64,000 nucleotides of DNA from Schistocerca nitens (Eukaryota > Arthropoda > Insecta > Orthoptera > Acrididae), in assembly GCF_023898315.1 (NCBI RefSeq), contig NC_064623.1:17125140-17189139 (forward strand), in the 5' to 3' direction. Positions 1 to 9,185 of this stretch are shown in pieces. Position 1 is the stretch's first letter. Each line of letters opens with the position of its first letter. A program made the translations under genes and the position numbers. Below the pieces are notes generated by a model, which did no database searches, was not told the origin of the DNA, and worked only from the letters and a program-made list of their open reading frames with translations.

Positions 1-339
1 ATAGTCCAATATGTCTGCTTGTGTCTGTATATGTGTGGATGGATATGTGTGTGTGTGTGTGTGCGAGTGTATACCCGTCCTTTTTTCCCCCTAAGGTAAG
101 TCTTTCCGCTCCCGGGATTGGAATGACTCCTTACCCTCTCCCTTAAAACCCACATCCTTTCGTCTTTCCCTCTCCTTCCCTCTTTCCTGACGAAGCAACC
201 GTTGGTTGCGAAAGCTAGAATTTTGTGTGTATGTTTGTGTTTGTTTGTGTGTCTATCGATGTGCCAGCGCTTTCGTTTGGTAAGTCACATCATCTTTGTT
301 TTTAGATATATTTTTCCCACGTGGAATGTTTCCCTCTAT
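1..339 (+). repeat. Dispersed repeat FB1, single-orientation copy with hammerhead-like core
   Basis: This copy runs off the left edge of the window. It carries a TG-rich tract (about 47-63), a pyrimidine-rich stretch (about 80-186), a hairpin module CTGACGA-hairpin-GAAAGCTA (187-217), a second TG-rich tract (223-252), a GCGCTTTCG block followed by GGTAAGTC (about 268-289), and an end at CCCACGTGGAATGTTTCCCTC near 339. The right 150 bases recur as two inverted arms at 2748-2993, which proves that it is a repeat. No protein is encoded; reading frames here are low complexity. It abuts the rearranged LINE at 340 without a visible boundary sequence. Confidence 0.7.
184..220 (+). ncRNA. Hammerhead-ribozyme-like core in FB1
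   Basis: Seen directly: CUGACGA (187-193), one extra A (194), a perfect 6-bp hairpin GCAACC/GGUUGC with loop GUU (195-209), GAAA (210-213), then GCUA (214-217). UUC just before the core (184-186) pairs with GAA just after it (218-220). Hammerheads are known to need CUGANGA, stem II, GAAA, a stem III closed by A15.1-U16.1, any base but G at 17, and stem I. Here stem III would be the palindrome AGCU, which cannot close within one molecule but could in a dimer, as reported for minimal hammerheads in Penelope-like elements and animal retrozymes. The extra A before stem II is atypical, so activity is uncertain. Confidence 0.4.
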
Positions 340-2010
340 TATATTCATAATATTATGTTTAGGCATATGTACAACTGCGGCCTCAAAGGTGGTGTCTATA
401 CACAGGTCTGTGACATCAATAGTAAAGTATTGTAGATTTAGTCCATTCTTAATATATATTGCAACACCCCCATGTCTAATTGTTGATCTGCAGTAACTAC
501 TAGCTAAGGAGTAACCAACTGGAACATTGAGGTCAATTTCTGATGAATATAGCCAGTGCTCATTTACACTAAGTATACCACAGTTGGAAGTTTCTAACTC
601 CTGGAAAAGGTGCCTACATGACATCCTTGGGTGAACACCACTAATTATTCTCACTGCTCTCTTTTGCGCAATCAATACTTTATGTCTAAATGGTGAGTTA
701 CCCCAGAAAACTATTCCATAAGACATTATGGAGTGGAAATATGCAAAGTATGTTAGGAGGCTGATCTGTTTATTACCAAGACTAGCGATTATACGAAGAG
801 TGAGAAAAGCTTAATTTAGTTGTTTGAGAAGCTCAGTAATATACTTCCTCCAGTACAAGTTATCATCAATGTGAACACCGAAAAATTTGGAGAAATTTAC
901 CCTGTTAACTGAGCCCTGTTCATTTGCTACATCAATTGTCGGTATGACTCTATTCGGTGTACGGAACTGGATATAGTGAGTTTTTATTTTCAAAATTAAG
1001 TATAATATAAAGTAGAAATAACAAGGGACCCAGAACAGAGCTCTGTGGCACACCATGTTTTATGTTTTATGACTCATGTAGATGGGTGCACACCATTTAG
1101 GATTTCTGATTGACTGACTTTATTTATATGAATATACTGTGCTCAATCTTTGACACAGCTGCTGAGCCAGCCATGGGTAATTTCCCCTATCCCATAAGAA
1201 TCCTTTGTAAGGTCTTGTCAACAAGAGTAATATCATATAATTCATATACTGCATCAGTAGTGGTTTTATTTTCTTGTAAACCATAGTGAGCAGAAGAAAG
1301 AATGTTATTTTTTCTAATGAATGATCTTAATCTGGCAGCCATTCCATATTCAAATATTTTGCTGAATACAGACAGCACTGCAACTGGACAGTAGTTGCTA
1401 GGATCTTCTTTAGTCCCTTTTTATTTATGGGTATGACTTTTGCTATTTTAAGTTTTCTTGGGAACACTGCATCTGAAAATGAACCCTTTATTACATGAGA
1501 CAGTGGCTTACTATTAAGTTTACAGCAGTAGTGGAGAAGGAAGCAAGGGATCATATCCTTTTCTGATGATGATTTTTTTCTTTATTTTACTCTGAATTAT
1601 CTTTTCTCACTCTGCTCCTGATGTTGGCAATAAAATATTGTGTTTGTGTAGGTATTGAGGACTGTGTGAGGGAGGCAATTACTTTTTAGATGTTCTGTTA
1701 TTTTTTTTCTACAGTTTCCATAATGCATGAGTTAAATTCCTGAGCTACTACCTCTTGGTCAGTAATCAACATTACATTTACTTTAAGTTTAATGTTACAA
1801 ACACTATTCCTTTTACTACCTGTTTTTGCATTAATTATTTGCCACATGGATTTGTTTTTATTATATGAAGACTTCAGAAGGATGCCATTGTGTACTTTTG
1901 TAGCAGCATTCACCATATTCCTATATATTCTTTTGTATGCAGTGAAGTACTTCTTAAATTGTTCACTTTTGCCAAGGTTGTTGCATGGTATATTTGCATT
2001 GACTACCATA
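340..2010 (-). mobile_element. Decayed, rearranged CR1/Jockey-like LINE fragment
   Basis: Read on the minus strand from about 2009 down, the pieces follow LINE ORF2 order: the linker between endonuclease and RT (1698-2009, with KRIYRN and MWQIINAKTG), the RT start (1327-1554, LKIAKVIPINKKG), RT fingers (1187-1378, LSVFSKIFEYG), RT thumb (811-1056, KFFGVHIDDNLYWRKYI) and the RT C-terminus (about 600-726, YGIVFWGNS and QKRAVRI). The GVPQGSVLGPLLF-like block near 1020-1060 is frameshifted. Unexpectedly, 340-600 encodes an endonuclease piece (NEHWL, GGVAIYIKNGL) downstream of the RT C-terminus, so this is a chimera or internal rearrangement. Many stops and frameshifts mark it as old. Confidence 0.75.
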
Positions 2011-2564
2011 AAAAAAGATTTACTGTGTTACTTACTGTGTCCTATCCCCCCTACTGTGTTACTGTGTCCACTCCCCCCCCCCTCCCCCCCGAGGAGAAAG
2101 AATGACTTGCAGTTGTTTGAGCTATCAACAAGTTCCTCTTGTATTTGTTACACAAACAATTCACCAATCTGATGGACCAACATTCTCTATGCTGACTGAC
2201 TAGCCTAAAGGTTCCGTCAGGTCGACTGGTGAAATAGGCTCTGAGGCCTGAGGAGTATGTTGTATGCGAAAATGGATGCAAACATGAGGACACAGACTAC
2301 TTTTCAAGAAATCCTTTGGTGGTATACAACAGAATGAATGAAATATTTGTCGTCATTGCATTATACGACATTGCTGTGATTCATCACTGCTGAAAACCAT
2401 AGAAACCTTGAAGAAGGAGGGACTTATTATTATTATTATTATTATTGGAAGTGAACATTGTGTAAGAGGAATTATGATCCAATGGGGCAGAAACTACATG
2501 ATTATCTAAGAACTGGTCATCTGATATTCATAAAGGCTCATAGAATACTATACTATACTATATT
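2011..2564. other. Interval without recognised gene
   Basis: Contains a C-rich run (about 2070-2090), an ATT microsatellite (about 2430-2455) and otherwise unassigned AT-rich sequence. No open frame here resembles a known protein. The left part may be further decayed 5' sequence of the preceding LINE, but I cannot align it. Confidence 0.5.
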
Positions 2565-2712
2565 ATACTCTTTATTCATCCGTTAACAATATACATTGTA
2601 TGGATGTAGTAAATTACAATATAGTTTCTTATCTTTAATTTGTTTCAAAAACTTGGATAATAAATACAAATATTTTATATCAGTATATATAAATAATATT
2701 ACTTTTCGATAT

Positions 2713-2990
2713 AAATTAATAGAGGGAAACATTCCACGTGGGAAAAATATATCTGAAACAAAGATGATGTGACTTACCAAACGAAAGCGCTGGCACGTCG
2801 ATAGACACACAAACAAACACAAACATACACACAAAATTCAAGCTTTCGCAACAAACATCAGGAAAGTTTCCTGATGAGGCAACAGTTTGTTGCGAAAGCT
2901 TGAATTTTGTGTGTATGTTTGTGTTTGTTTGTGTGTCTATCGACGTGCCAGCGCTTTCGTTTGGTAAGTCACATCATCTTTGTTTTAGAT
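2713..2990. repeat. FB1 foldback (inverted-duplicate) copy with 20-bp flanking direct repeats
   Basis: Two arms, 2748-2856 and 2885-2993, are inverted copies of each other over about 105 bases with one or two mismatches; the centre contains ATCAGGAAA/TTTCCTGAT. The left arm continues outward to the FB1 end (AATAGAGGGAAACATTCC), while the right arm stops 30 bases short. Flanks 2693-2712 and 2991-3010 are direct repeats (ATAATATTACTTTTC, then G or T, then ATAT), 19 of 20 identical. That length fits target duplication by a retroposon rather than a cut-and-paste element. The host sequence is the 3' UTR of the minus-strand LINE. Confidence 0.8.
2868..2904 (+). ncRNA. Second hammerhead-like core, in the FB1 foldback
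   Basis: CUGAUGA (2871-2877), G, hairpin GCAAC/GUUGC with a 5-base loop (2879-2893), GAAA (2894-2897), GCU U (2898-2901). UUC (2868-2870) and GAA (2902-2904) can again form stem I. Compared with 184-220, the variable core position 7 differs (T instead of C) and the hairpin is kept although its loop changed. The opposite arm lacks the 5' half of the hairpin. Confidence 0.35.
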
Positions 2991-4264
2991 ATAATATTAC
3001 TTTTCTATATTCAGATAGTCTTCAGTGCGATAAAAATGATGTGTTGGTAAAAAATTTTTAAGATCTACCTTGAATTTATGAAATTATTTAATTTTCTTTG
3101 TTGTAGAAGGCAATGCACTAAAAAGTATTTTGGGCGGCTAGTTTACACTTTTTTGGTAAAGTGCTCCTTTGTGGGTTTCTCTGTGAAAATCATCCCTGTT
3201 CCTTGTTTCATGTCTATGAACCTGATTATTTAATGTTGAAAATTCCTGGTGAGTTTCCAGAAAGCATACACATTCATAGACATATAAGCTAGGAAGAGTC
3301 ACTATTTTAAATTCTTTAAATATTTCCCTGTGTGACACTCTGCAGGGAACCCCTTTCATAATTCTAATAGCCCTTTTTTGTAGTTTGAAACCTTGTTTTG
3401 CTGTACCTGTATTTCCCCAGAAGATCACACCATATCTAAGGAAACTGTCCATGTAAGCATAATAGGCACACAGCAATGATTCAGTGTAGCAGCATTCCCA
3501 AAACATTCTTAGCACATAGCACCATTTACTTAATTTTTTACTCAAAACTTCTAGATGCTTTTCCCATCTCAAGTGCTCATCCACCCATATACCGAGGAAT
3601 TTTGTGTATGGAGCTTGTGCAATAACATAGTTCCCTAACCCAGCTTTTACTCTTCTTTTAGCTTTACTTTTAATATTACTGAAATTCGTCAATACTGTTT
3701 TATCCTTATTTATGGTCAAAGCATTATCACTAAACCACTTTCCTGTCTCATTTATTGTCCTAGAGACACTCTACTGTAGATCATCCTCAGTATATCCTTT
3801 TATAAAAATGCTAATGTCATCAGCGAACATCACCATTTCTGCAACTGTCAGATGGTTTGGCAAATCGTTTATGTACACCAAGAACAACAGAGGGTCTTAC
3901 ACGGAACCCTGGGGCACTCCATATCTAGTTTTTTTGAAATCTGAAAGATAGTCTTTGTCTTCATGACATATTTGTACTTTCTGTTGTCTATCAGAGATAG
4001 AACTTGAACCATTTGAAGGCAAGTCCACAGACCCCATAACATCCTAGTTTCATAAGCAGTAAGTCATGGCTGATTAAATCAAGTGCTTTAGATAAATCTA
4101 AGAATATTCCACAGCTTAATTCGTTCTTGCCCAAGGCATTTAGAACCATTTTCGTGAATTGGAAGACTACCATTTCTGTGGATCTGTTCTTTCTAAACCC
4201 ATTTTGAGCATTAGTCAGTATTTTATTTTTATTCAGGAAGTCAGCTAGTCTTTCATACATTACA

Positions 4265-4539
4265 GATGCAGCCTATCATGGGCTGGGCACTACTGATCTG
4301 TTAGACACTATGTGAGCCACTATAACAGATGACAGTGGTGGAAGCACGTACCACAGTTATTTCTAGGGCATTTGCTACCCATTCTGCCTGCAGCAGTGCC
4401 ACTCCATCAAATTGCTTCTGGCTCTTGGGGAGTTTTCTGAAGAACTAATGGATAGTAGTCTGCTCATCAATCCTGTCCCGACCTCCAAAGCTCTGTAATT
4501 TGCAAAGTTGCTTATACAAGACATAATTTTGAAGCTCAG
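4265..4539. other. Unassigned sequence between a LINE and a Gypsy fossil
   Basis: No open frame with recognisable homology. It may be further decayed pol sequence of the fossil to its right, but I could not align any motif, so no claim is made. Confidence 0.4.
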
Positions 4540-5070
4540 AGCTCCAGAGTGATGATCTTTGATTGTGGAAAAGTTTTCCAGTCTAGATTTGTACCAGAGG
4601 TAATTCCACATTGCCACATCACCTGCAGGATGACAACACCTGCAGACTAAGAATTTGCCAGATATGGCCCAGTTGTTTGTTGATGTCAAACAGAGAGAGT
4701 GGGATACAGTGCTGCCTGTTGTGACATTAGCATATATATCAGTAAAGGAAGACACTACACAGTTCATAGTAATTGATGGGTCGTCATTGCGTAGAACAGA
4801 AGTGATTTCTGGCATTCCACAAGGAAGTTTTATAGGCCCTCTGCTGTTCATTGTCTATATAAACAATTTAGGAGACAATTTGAGAAACTGTCTTAGGTTG
4901 TTTGCAGATGATGCTGTCATTTGTCATCTAGTAAAGTCATCAAAAGATCAAAGCAAATTGCAAAATAATTTAGCTTCTGTTACATGACAAATCAGTCAGA
5001 TCTAAAGGCTTTAAATTCAACCAAACACCTAGGAATTACAACTACGAACAACTTAAATTGGAAAGACATA

Positions 5071-6287
5071 AAAACACAAAAAATTGTAATTTTTACAGTA
5101 ATGCACAAAACATTACATATGGAGTTCCTCAAGGGTCAGTCCTTGGGCCAATTCTTTTCATTATTTATGTTAATGATTTGTCAGAAAGAATAACTAAAGG
5201 GACAACAGTACTTTTTGCAGATGACACAAATATCCTAATCAAATCACGTGATGAGGAAAGCCTACAGAAACAGCTACAGGTATAATACAAAATTTGACAC
5301 AATGGTTCAGAACATACAAGCTAATAATAAAAAATAAAAAGACAGTGACAGTCAATTTCCACAATTCACAGAAACTACATCCTGCAAGACCAATTTTTAA
5401 AATTGATGGAAAAACTGTCTCATCTGTGAGCGACACAAAATTTTTAGGTATACATATACAGCAAAACCTAAAATGGGAGACACATCTTAACCATGTAAAT
5501 AAAAAGCTAAACACACTTACGTATGCAGTAATAATCCCCGCACAAAATACAAGCCGTGCGTCTGTGATCACAATGTACCATGGCAGTATTCAGTCACTGC
5601 TGATGTACGGCATTATCTTTTGGGGGAACTCCGTAGGTACAAACAAAACATTTAGGCTACAGAAAAAGATTGTTAGAATAATAAACCATGCTAAGTACAG
5701 AGACTCCTGTAGACCAATATTTAAAAATCTCAGTATACTACCTCTTCCTTGCTTTTATATGTATGAAATATTAAATATCACAAAAGGAAGTATTTTAAAA
5801 GATGGAAATATCTTCAAGTATAACTGTGATTACCACCCTCATGATACTAGGCAGAAACATTACTTGCATGTCAATACAGTAAGTACAAACATTTGTAAGA
5901 GAGGAGTGTATCATACTGGCATAATGCTGTACAATCACATGCCATCCTATTTGAAACATACGCAAGATTTACAAAAGTTTAAAGTGAAACTGAAAGAGTA
6001 CTTGCTTGACCACTGCTTCTATTCTGTTTCCGAGTTTTTAGAGTACCAGAAAAGTGTAGTGTAATTGCTCAAATATTCTTAATAAGTCTATCATTTTATT
6101 TTATTATATTAAATTTGTCATCAATATTCAACATGTATTGAATAATTATTAATTATTTACCCTTTAAAAATAACAATGCGTATGATGATGTATATACTGT
6201 ACCAACCTGACTTGTCCTACATCGTTTGTGCAAAATATGTACCTAAACATGATTTACAGGACCAATAAAGAAATACAAATACAAATA
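5071..6287 (+). mobile_element. LINE B: 5'-truncated CR1-like LINE nested in LINE A
   Basis: RT from GVPQGSVLGP and the catalytic FADDTN (5077-5285), one single-base frameshift near 5282, then an uninterrupted 257-codon frame (5294-6064) carrying SDTKFLGIHIQQNLKWETH, YGIIFWGNS and FRLQKKIVRI, ending in the YSVSEFLEYQ C-terminus. The 3' tail has CAATAAAG and repeated ATACAAAT (6262-6287). Flanks TGGAAAGACATA (5059-5070) and TGGAAGAACTTA (6288-6299) are a slightly diverged 12-bp target duplication. One frameshift in about 330 codons makes it the youngest layer of this nest. Confidence 0.9.
5294..6064 (+). pseudogene. LINE B ORF2 C-terminal half (RT thumb and post-RT region)
   Basis: This 256-residue frame encodes the end of a non-LTR retrotransposon reverse transcriptase and its C-terminal extension. 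No RNase H or nuclease domain is visible. The catalytic FADD box lies upstream in another frame (5058-5285), separated by a one-base deletion, so no complete RT can be made from this copy. Comparable C-termini occur at 15078-15545 and 3138-3719 on the minus strand, which places all three in related subfamilies. It acted in cis in target-primed reverse transcription; today it is a dead fragment. Confidence 0.85.
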
Positions 6288-7245
6288 TGGAAGAACTTAT
6301 AGAAAATGTTGAGGGGAAGGCAGACCATAGGCTGCATTTTATTGGCAGGACACTTTGAAAGTGTAACAGATCAACTAAAGAGACTGCCTACAGTTTGCTT
6401 GTCTGTCCTGTTCTGGAGTACAACTGCACAGTCTGGCATCCTTACCAGATAGAATTAACGGAGTACATGGAGAAAGTTCAAAGAAGGGCAGCACGTTTTG
6501 TATTATTGCGAAACAGGGGAGAGGGTGTCACTGACATAATACAGGATTTTGGCTGGACATCATTAAAACAAAGGCATTTTTCATTGCAGCAGAATCTTTT
6601 CGCAAAATTTCAATCACCAACTTTCTCCTCCAGATGGAAAGATATTTTGTTGACATGAACCTACATAGGGAGCTTGCACAGAAAGATATAGGTGTTTGTT
6701 TTTTCTGCATGCTGTTCCAGATTGGAATAACAGAGAATTGTTGTGAAGGTAGTTCAGTGAACCCTCTGCCAGACACTTAAATGTGATTGCAGAGTATCTG
6801 TGTAGATGTAGATTACAGGCTTGACACCACTCTTTCTACTGCACACTAATGAGGCTGGAACAGTAGTAAATACATTGTTGCTGTTTCAGCTGGACAATAT
6901 TCAGGATGACTACATAAAACACCGTATCACCACAATCGAAGAAGAAAGACAGGTGGGTTGTATATGGTCCTGGATATCCAGGAGAAGGACCGAGAGCACT
7001 ATTATACCAAGCACTGCCCAATGAGATACAGCCTGGGAGATTTGGTATGCACTATTATGCATGTGCAGATAGTGGAACTGTTTGAAAAGTTACTAAGATG
7101 CTAATTTGGGCTATATTCAATGCTTTTCAGATGCCACCTATGAATTTGAGGATTATGACCCGCAATGATGGAAGCGTGTCATTCAAGGATGCTGAAGGCC
7201 TGTTCAGTGCTCACAAAGCTTTAACAGGGATGCTGCCTTAAACAC

Positions 7246-7564
7246 TCATCGTAATGAAGAGAATGATATAACACAACCCAAATTTAAGGATCCTTCAATA
7301 ATGCCATACAGAAGACCACAGACAAGATCTAGATTTAGGATGATGTATTTGGCTCCAATGAGAAATTCTGAAACAGTGGGTCACTGTCTCTCCAGGAGAA
7401 GGCACAATGCCACAAACTGCGCTGCATCCATTGTGGAGAAGCAGTTGGTGTTGTTGGCTAATGTGCTGCAAAGGTGCCAGTTCAAATCCAATCACCTGCA
7501 AATATTTGTTATGTAGTATTTATCATTTCTAGAGGTTTCTCAGGATTTCTTATGTTTGTATATT
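7246..7564. other. Interval after the Gypsy fossil, no gene
   Basis: AT-rich sequence with no supported frame. It may hold more of the fossil's 3' part, but no terminal repeat could be recognised. Confidence 0.4.
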
Positions 7565-7925
7565 GCATGCCCAGATAGTGTGCATGTTAAAGCCGTGCTT
7601 CCGGAGTGGGGAGGTGTGCCGACCTCAGATCAAATCTGTCCAGCAGATTAACAGTGAAGGTTGGTGTGCCAGCTATCTTGGACACAGTTTTTAGGAGGTT
7701 TCCCACATCCCATTTGGTGGATGCCAGGCTCGTATCCTAGTCCCACCTCAGTTAAACAATTAACAGGCATTTAGAAAAATTTCATTCACATTCATACAAA
7801 TAACACCGTATGCAGACGGTCAGGGTATACACATTCTGTGCCAGCAGGGGTGAGGCGGGTAACGGGTTGATGACAGGAATGACATCCAGCCACCCCTTAA
7901 ATTAAATATGTAAATCCATTAATAG
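7565..7925 (+). repeat. SINE-epsilon, tRNA-like head with long body
   Basis: A head resembling a pol III promoter (GATCAAATC as a box-B relic near 7628) is followed by a body containing GTTGGTGTGCCAGC, TTTCCCACATCCCATT and a final GACATCCAGCCACCCC. The same order of blocks recurs at 11243-12030 (GGCTGGTGTTGGCCAGC, TTTCCCACATCTGAC, GGCATTTGGCCATTC), which establishes it as a dispersed family. No coding capacity; presumably mobilised by a LINE. Confidence 0.65.
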
Positions 7926-7927
7926 TC

Positions 7928-8168
7928 CATCTCCCCAGCTGAGTGGTCAGCATAGATAGCTACCAAGCAGAGGGCCTGGGTTTGATTCCTGGTACAGCCG
8001 AGAATTTTTTTCCTTAGTGGGAGGACAAGTAAGGGGTGCATTCAGCCTAGCGATACCAGCTGTGGAGCTGCTGAGAACAAGCTCCTCCAGCCCGCATCCG
8101 CATCATGCCACAAAGCAGAGGATGACGGCAGCTAGTAGATGCCCTCGGGCCTCTGTGCCCTTGGCAGT
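7928..8168 (+). repeat. SINE-delta, tRNA-derived head with a distinct body
   Basis: Box-A-like GCTGAGTGGTCAGC (7939-7952) and box-B-like GGTTTGATTCC (about 7979-7989) have tRNA-promoter spacing. The body contains CATTCAGCCTAGCGATACC, GCTGTGGAGCTGCTGAG and GAGGATGACGGC. The tRNA fold is not preserved, so this is a SINE and not a tRNA gene. It runs directly into an FB2 repeat at about 8170. Confidence 0.65.
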
Positions 8169-8169
8169 A

Positions 8170-8390
8170 AGAGACTGTGGTCATGTGTGTGTGAGTTGCA
8201 TTTGTATGAATATGCACATGAACATTGTCTAATTATGATGAAGGCATTTTCGGCCAGAAGCTTACTTGTCAGACAGTCTTTCGGTTGTGCCTATCGGCGA
8301 CTCAACATCTCTGCTATAAGGTGAGTAGCAATCTGTCCTTTTCTTAGTACTGTCATTATTCCACCCTAGGTTTTCGATTGCTTAAACAGA
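8170..8390 (+). repeat. FB2 repeat, single-orientation copy
   Basis: Contains GACTGTGGTCATGTGTGTGTG, a decayed core ATGATGAAGGC-hairpin-AGAAGCTT (8235-8262), TTGTGCCTATCGGCGACTC, ATCTCTGCTATAAGGTGAGTAGCAA and CATTATTCCACCCTAGG. The same blocks occur at 9186-9660, 12100-12395 and in part at 42525-42585. Non-coding. The layout parallels FB1: hairpin module, GAAAGCTT-like block, then a GGTGAGT donor-like motif near the outer end. Confidence 0.65.
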
Positions 8391-8411
8391 GTACCAATAA
8401 ACAGCAGAACT

Positions 8412-8740
8412 TGGGCAGTCATGTTAAGATATGGCATAGTGTTTTGGAGGAATCCGATTCTGGCTAAACACTCATTTGTATTTTGAAAGAGAGCACTAAG
8501 GATAATCAGTGGGGTCAAACATGGACAATCACATTAGTATTTTTTCAAGGAATTTAAAAATCATCATGCTACCATATATCTATACTCATGAAAGTATATG
8601 TTTTCCAAATGAACCCCCCCCCCCCCACCCCCCACAGTTCACAGATGTGAAGCAAGACAATTTTTGTAGAGAAATACACTTAAAACCATGTATGGTACAA
8701 AGGAGCGATCTTTTTGTCAAACAAAATTATTTTTAGTGCA
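8412..8740 (+). mobile_element. LINE ORF2 C-terminal fragment
   Basis: The plus strand encodes MLRYGIVFWRN, an RALRIISGVKHGQ-like block, EFKIIMLPYIYTHESICF and NFCREIHLKPCMVQRSD, all typical of the C-terminus of the CR1-like LINEs in this window (compare 3138-3719). A C homopolymer (about 8613-8625) lies within it. It is 5' truncated and broken by stops. Confidence 0.7.
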
Positions 8741-8741
8741 T

Positions 8742-9075
8742 TGTTGTTGTTGTGGTCTTCAGTCCAATGAGTATTTTGATGCAGCTTTCAACAGCTGTCT
8801 ACCCTGAGCAAGTCTCATCTTCTCTGAATAACAACTGCAATCTACATCCATTTGAACCTGCTTATTGTATTCATGTTAGATCTCCCTCCACAATATTTAC
8901 TCCCCACACTTCCCTGTATTACCAAACTGATGATTTCTTGATGCCTCAGGATCAATTGATTACCTCTTTTAGCCAAGTTGTGCCATAAATTTAGTTTTTT
9001 ACCAATTCTTTTCAGTATCTCTTCATTACTTATTCAGTCTATCCATCTTGAATTCAGCATACTTCTGTAGCACCA
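8742..9075 (-). mobile_element. RTE LINE 3' end fragment
   Basis: It begins with the GTTGTTGTTGTGGTCTTCAG tail and is the reverse complement, with decay, of the 3' end of the RTE LINE at 40680-41010 (shared blocks: CAATCTACATCC, TGTATTCAT, TTGATGCCTCA, CAAGTTGTGCCA, TTCTGTAGCACCACATTT). 5' truncated insertion without a coding frame. Confidence 0.75.
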
Positions 9076-9185
9076 CATTTTAGAAGCTTAGAGCATCATA
9101 ATAAATAAATAAATAAATGAAACAAAAAAGAATTTTAATAAATAAAAATGCAGAATTCTATGTGTTTAAAAAGAACTAAGAAAGA

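Larger units (their letters stand above)
2565..4264 (-). mobile_element. 5'-truncated CR1-like LINE with foldback insertion in its 3' UTR
   Basis: Minus-strand LINE. The RT begins at about 4262 with YERLADFLNKNKIL and FRKNRS (3991-4260), continues through an antisense-visible GVPQGSV block and FADD catalytic box (about 3820-3930, with an in-frame stop just after GSV), and ends with TKFLGIWVDEHLRWEKH, YGVIFWGN and LQKRAIRI (3138-3719). The 3' end at about 2565-2610 reads TTTATTCATCCGTTAACAAT, nearly identical to the 3' end of the LINE at 14666, so these two share a subfamily. Its 3' UTR is interrupted by an FB1 foldback copy (2713-2990). Confidence 0.85.
4760..6813 (+). mobile_element. LINE A: 5'-truncated Jockey-like LINE inserted in a Gypsy fossil
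   Basis: It starts in RT at TQFIVIDG, followed by GIPQGSF, PLLFIVYINNL and the catalytic LFADDAV (4760-4987), then STKHLGITTTNNLNWKD (to about 5070). After the LINE B insertion it resumes at 6288 with HFIGRTL, RPLLEY-like LVCPVLEYNCTVW and KVQRRAARFVL (6395-6658). It ends in GTAGATGTAGAT at 6813. The same family, less decayed, lies on the minus strand at 47061-48772. A short TACA sits at both edges (4756-4759 and 6814-6817), too short to call a firm target duplication. Confidence 0.85.
4540..7245 (+). mobile_element. Broken Ty3/Gypsy-family LTR retrotransposon fossil (integrase part), split by LINE A
   Basis: The left part (about 4540-4759) resembles the integrase catalytic core of Gypsy-family pol, ending in a WDTVLPVVTLAY-like block. 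The right part (6814-about 7245) resembles the integrase C-terminal region, with a TPLFLLHTNEA block and, further on, DATYEFEDYD-like residues. Between them lies LINE A with LINE B inside it. No LTRs were found. The element is a broken fragment with several interruptions besides the LINE, and it is older than both LINE insertions. Confidence 0.65.

Noticed and set aside
4265-4539. Extension of the Gypsy fossil to the left up to the LINE boundary
   Set aside because: No pol block could be aligned with confidence, so the fossil is reported only from about 4540.
4375-4851. 158-codon minus-strand frame
   Set aside because: It lies antisense to the Gypsy fossil and LINE A and has no homology of its own.
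7939-7990. Possible tRNA gene (box A and box B spacing)
   Set aside because: The cloverleaf is not maintained, there is no proper acceptor stem or pol III terminator, and a SINE body follows. The same applies to 13150-13240, 34109-34180 and 39440-39517.
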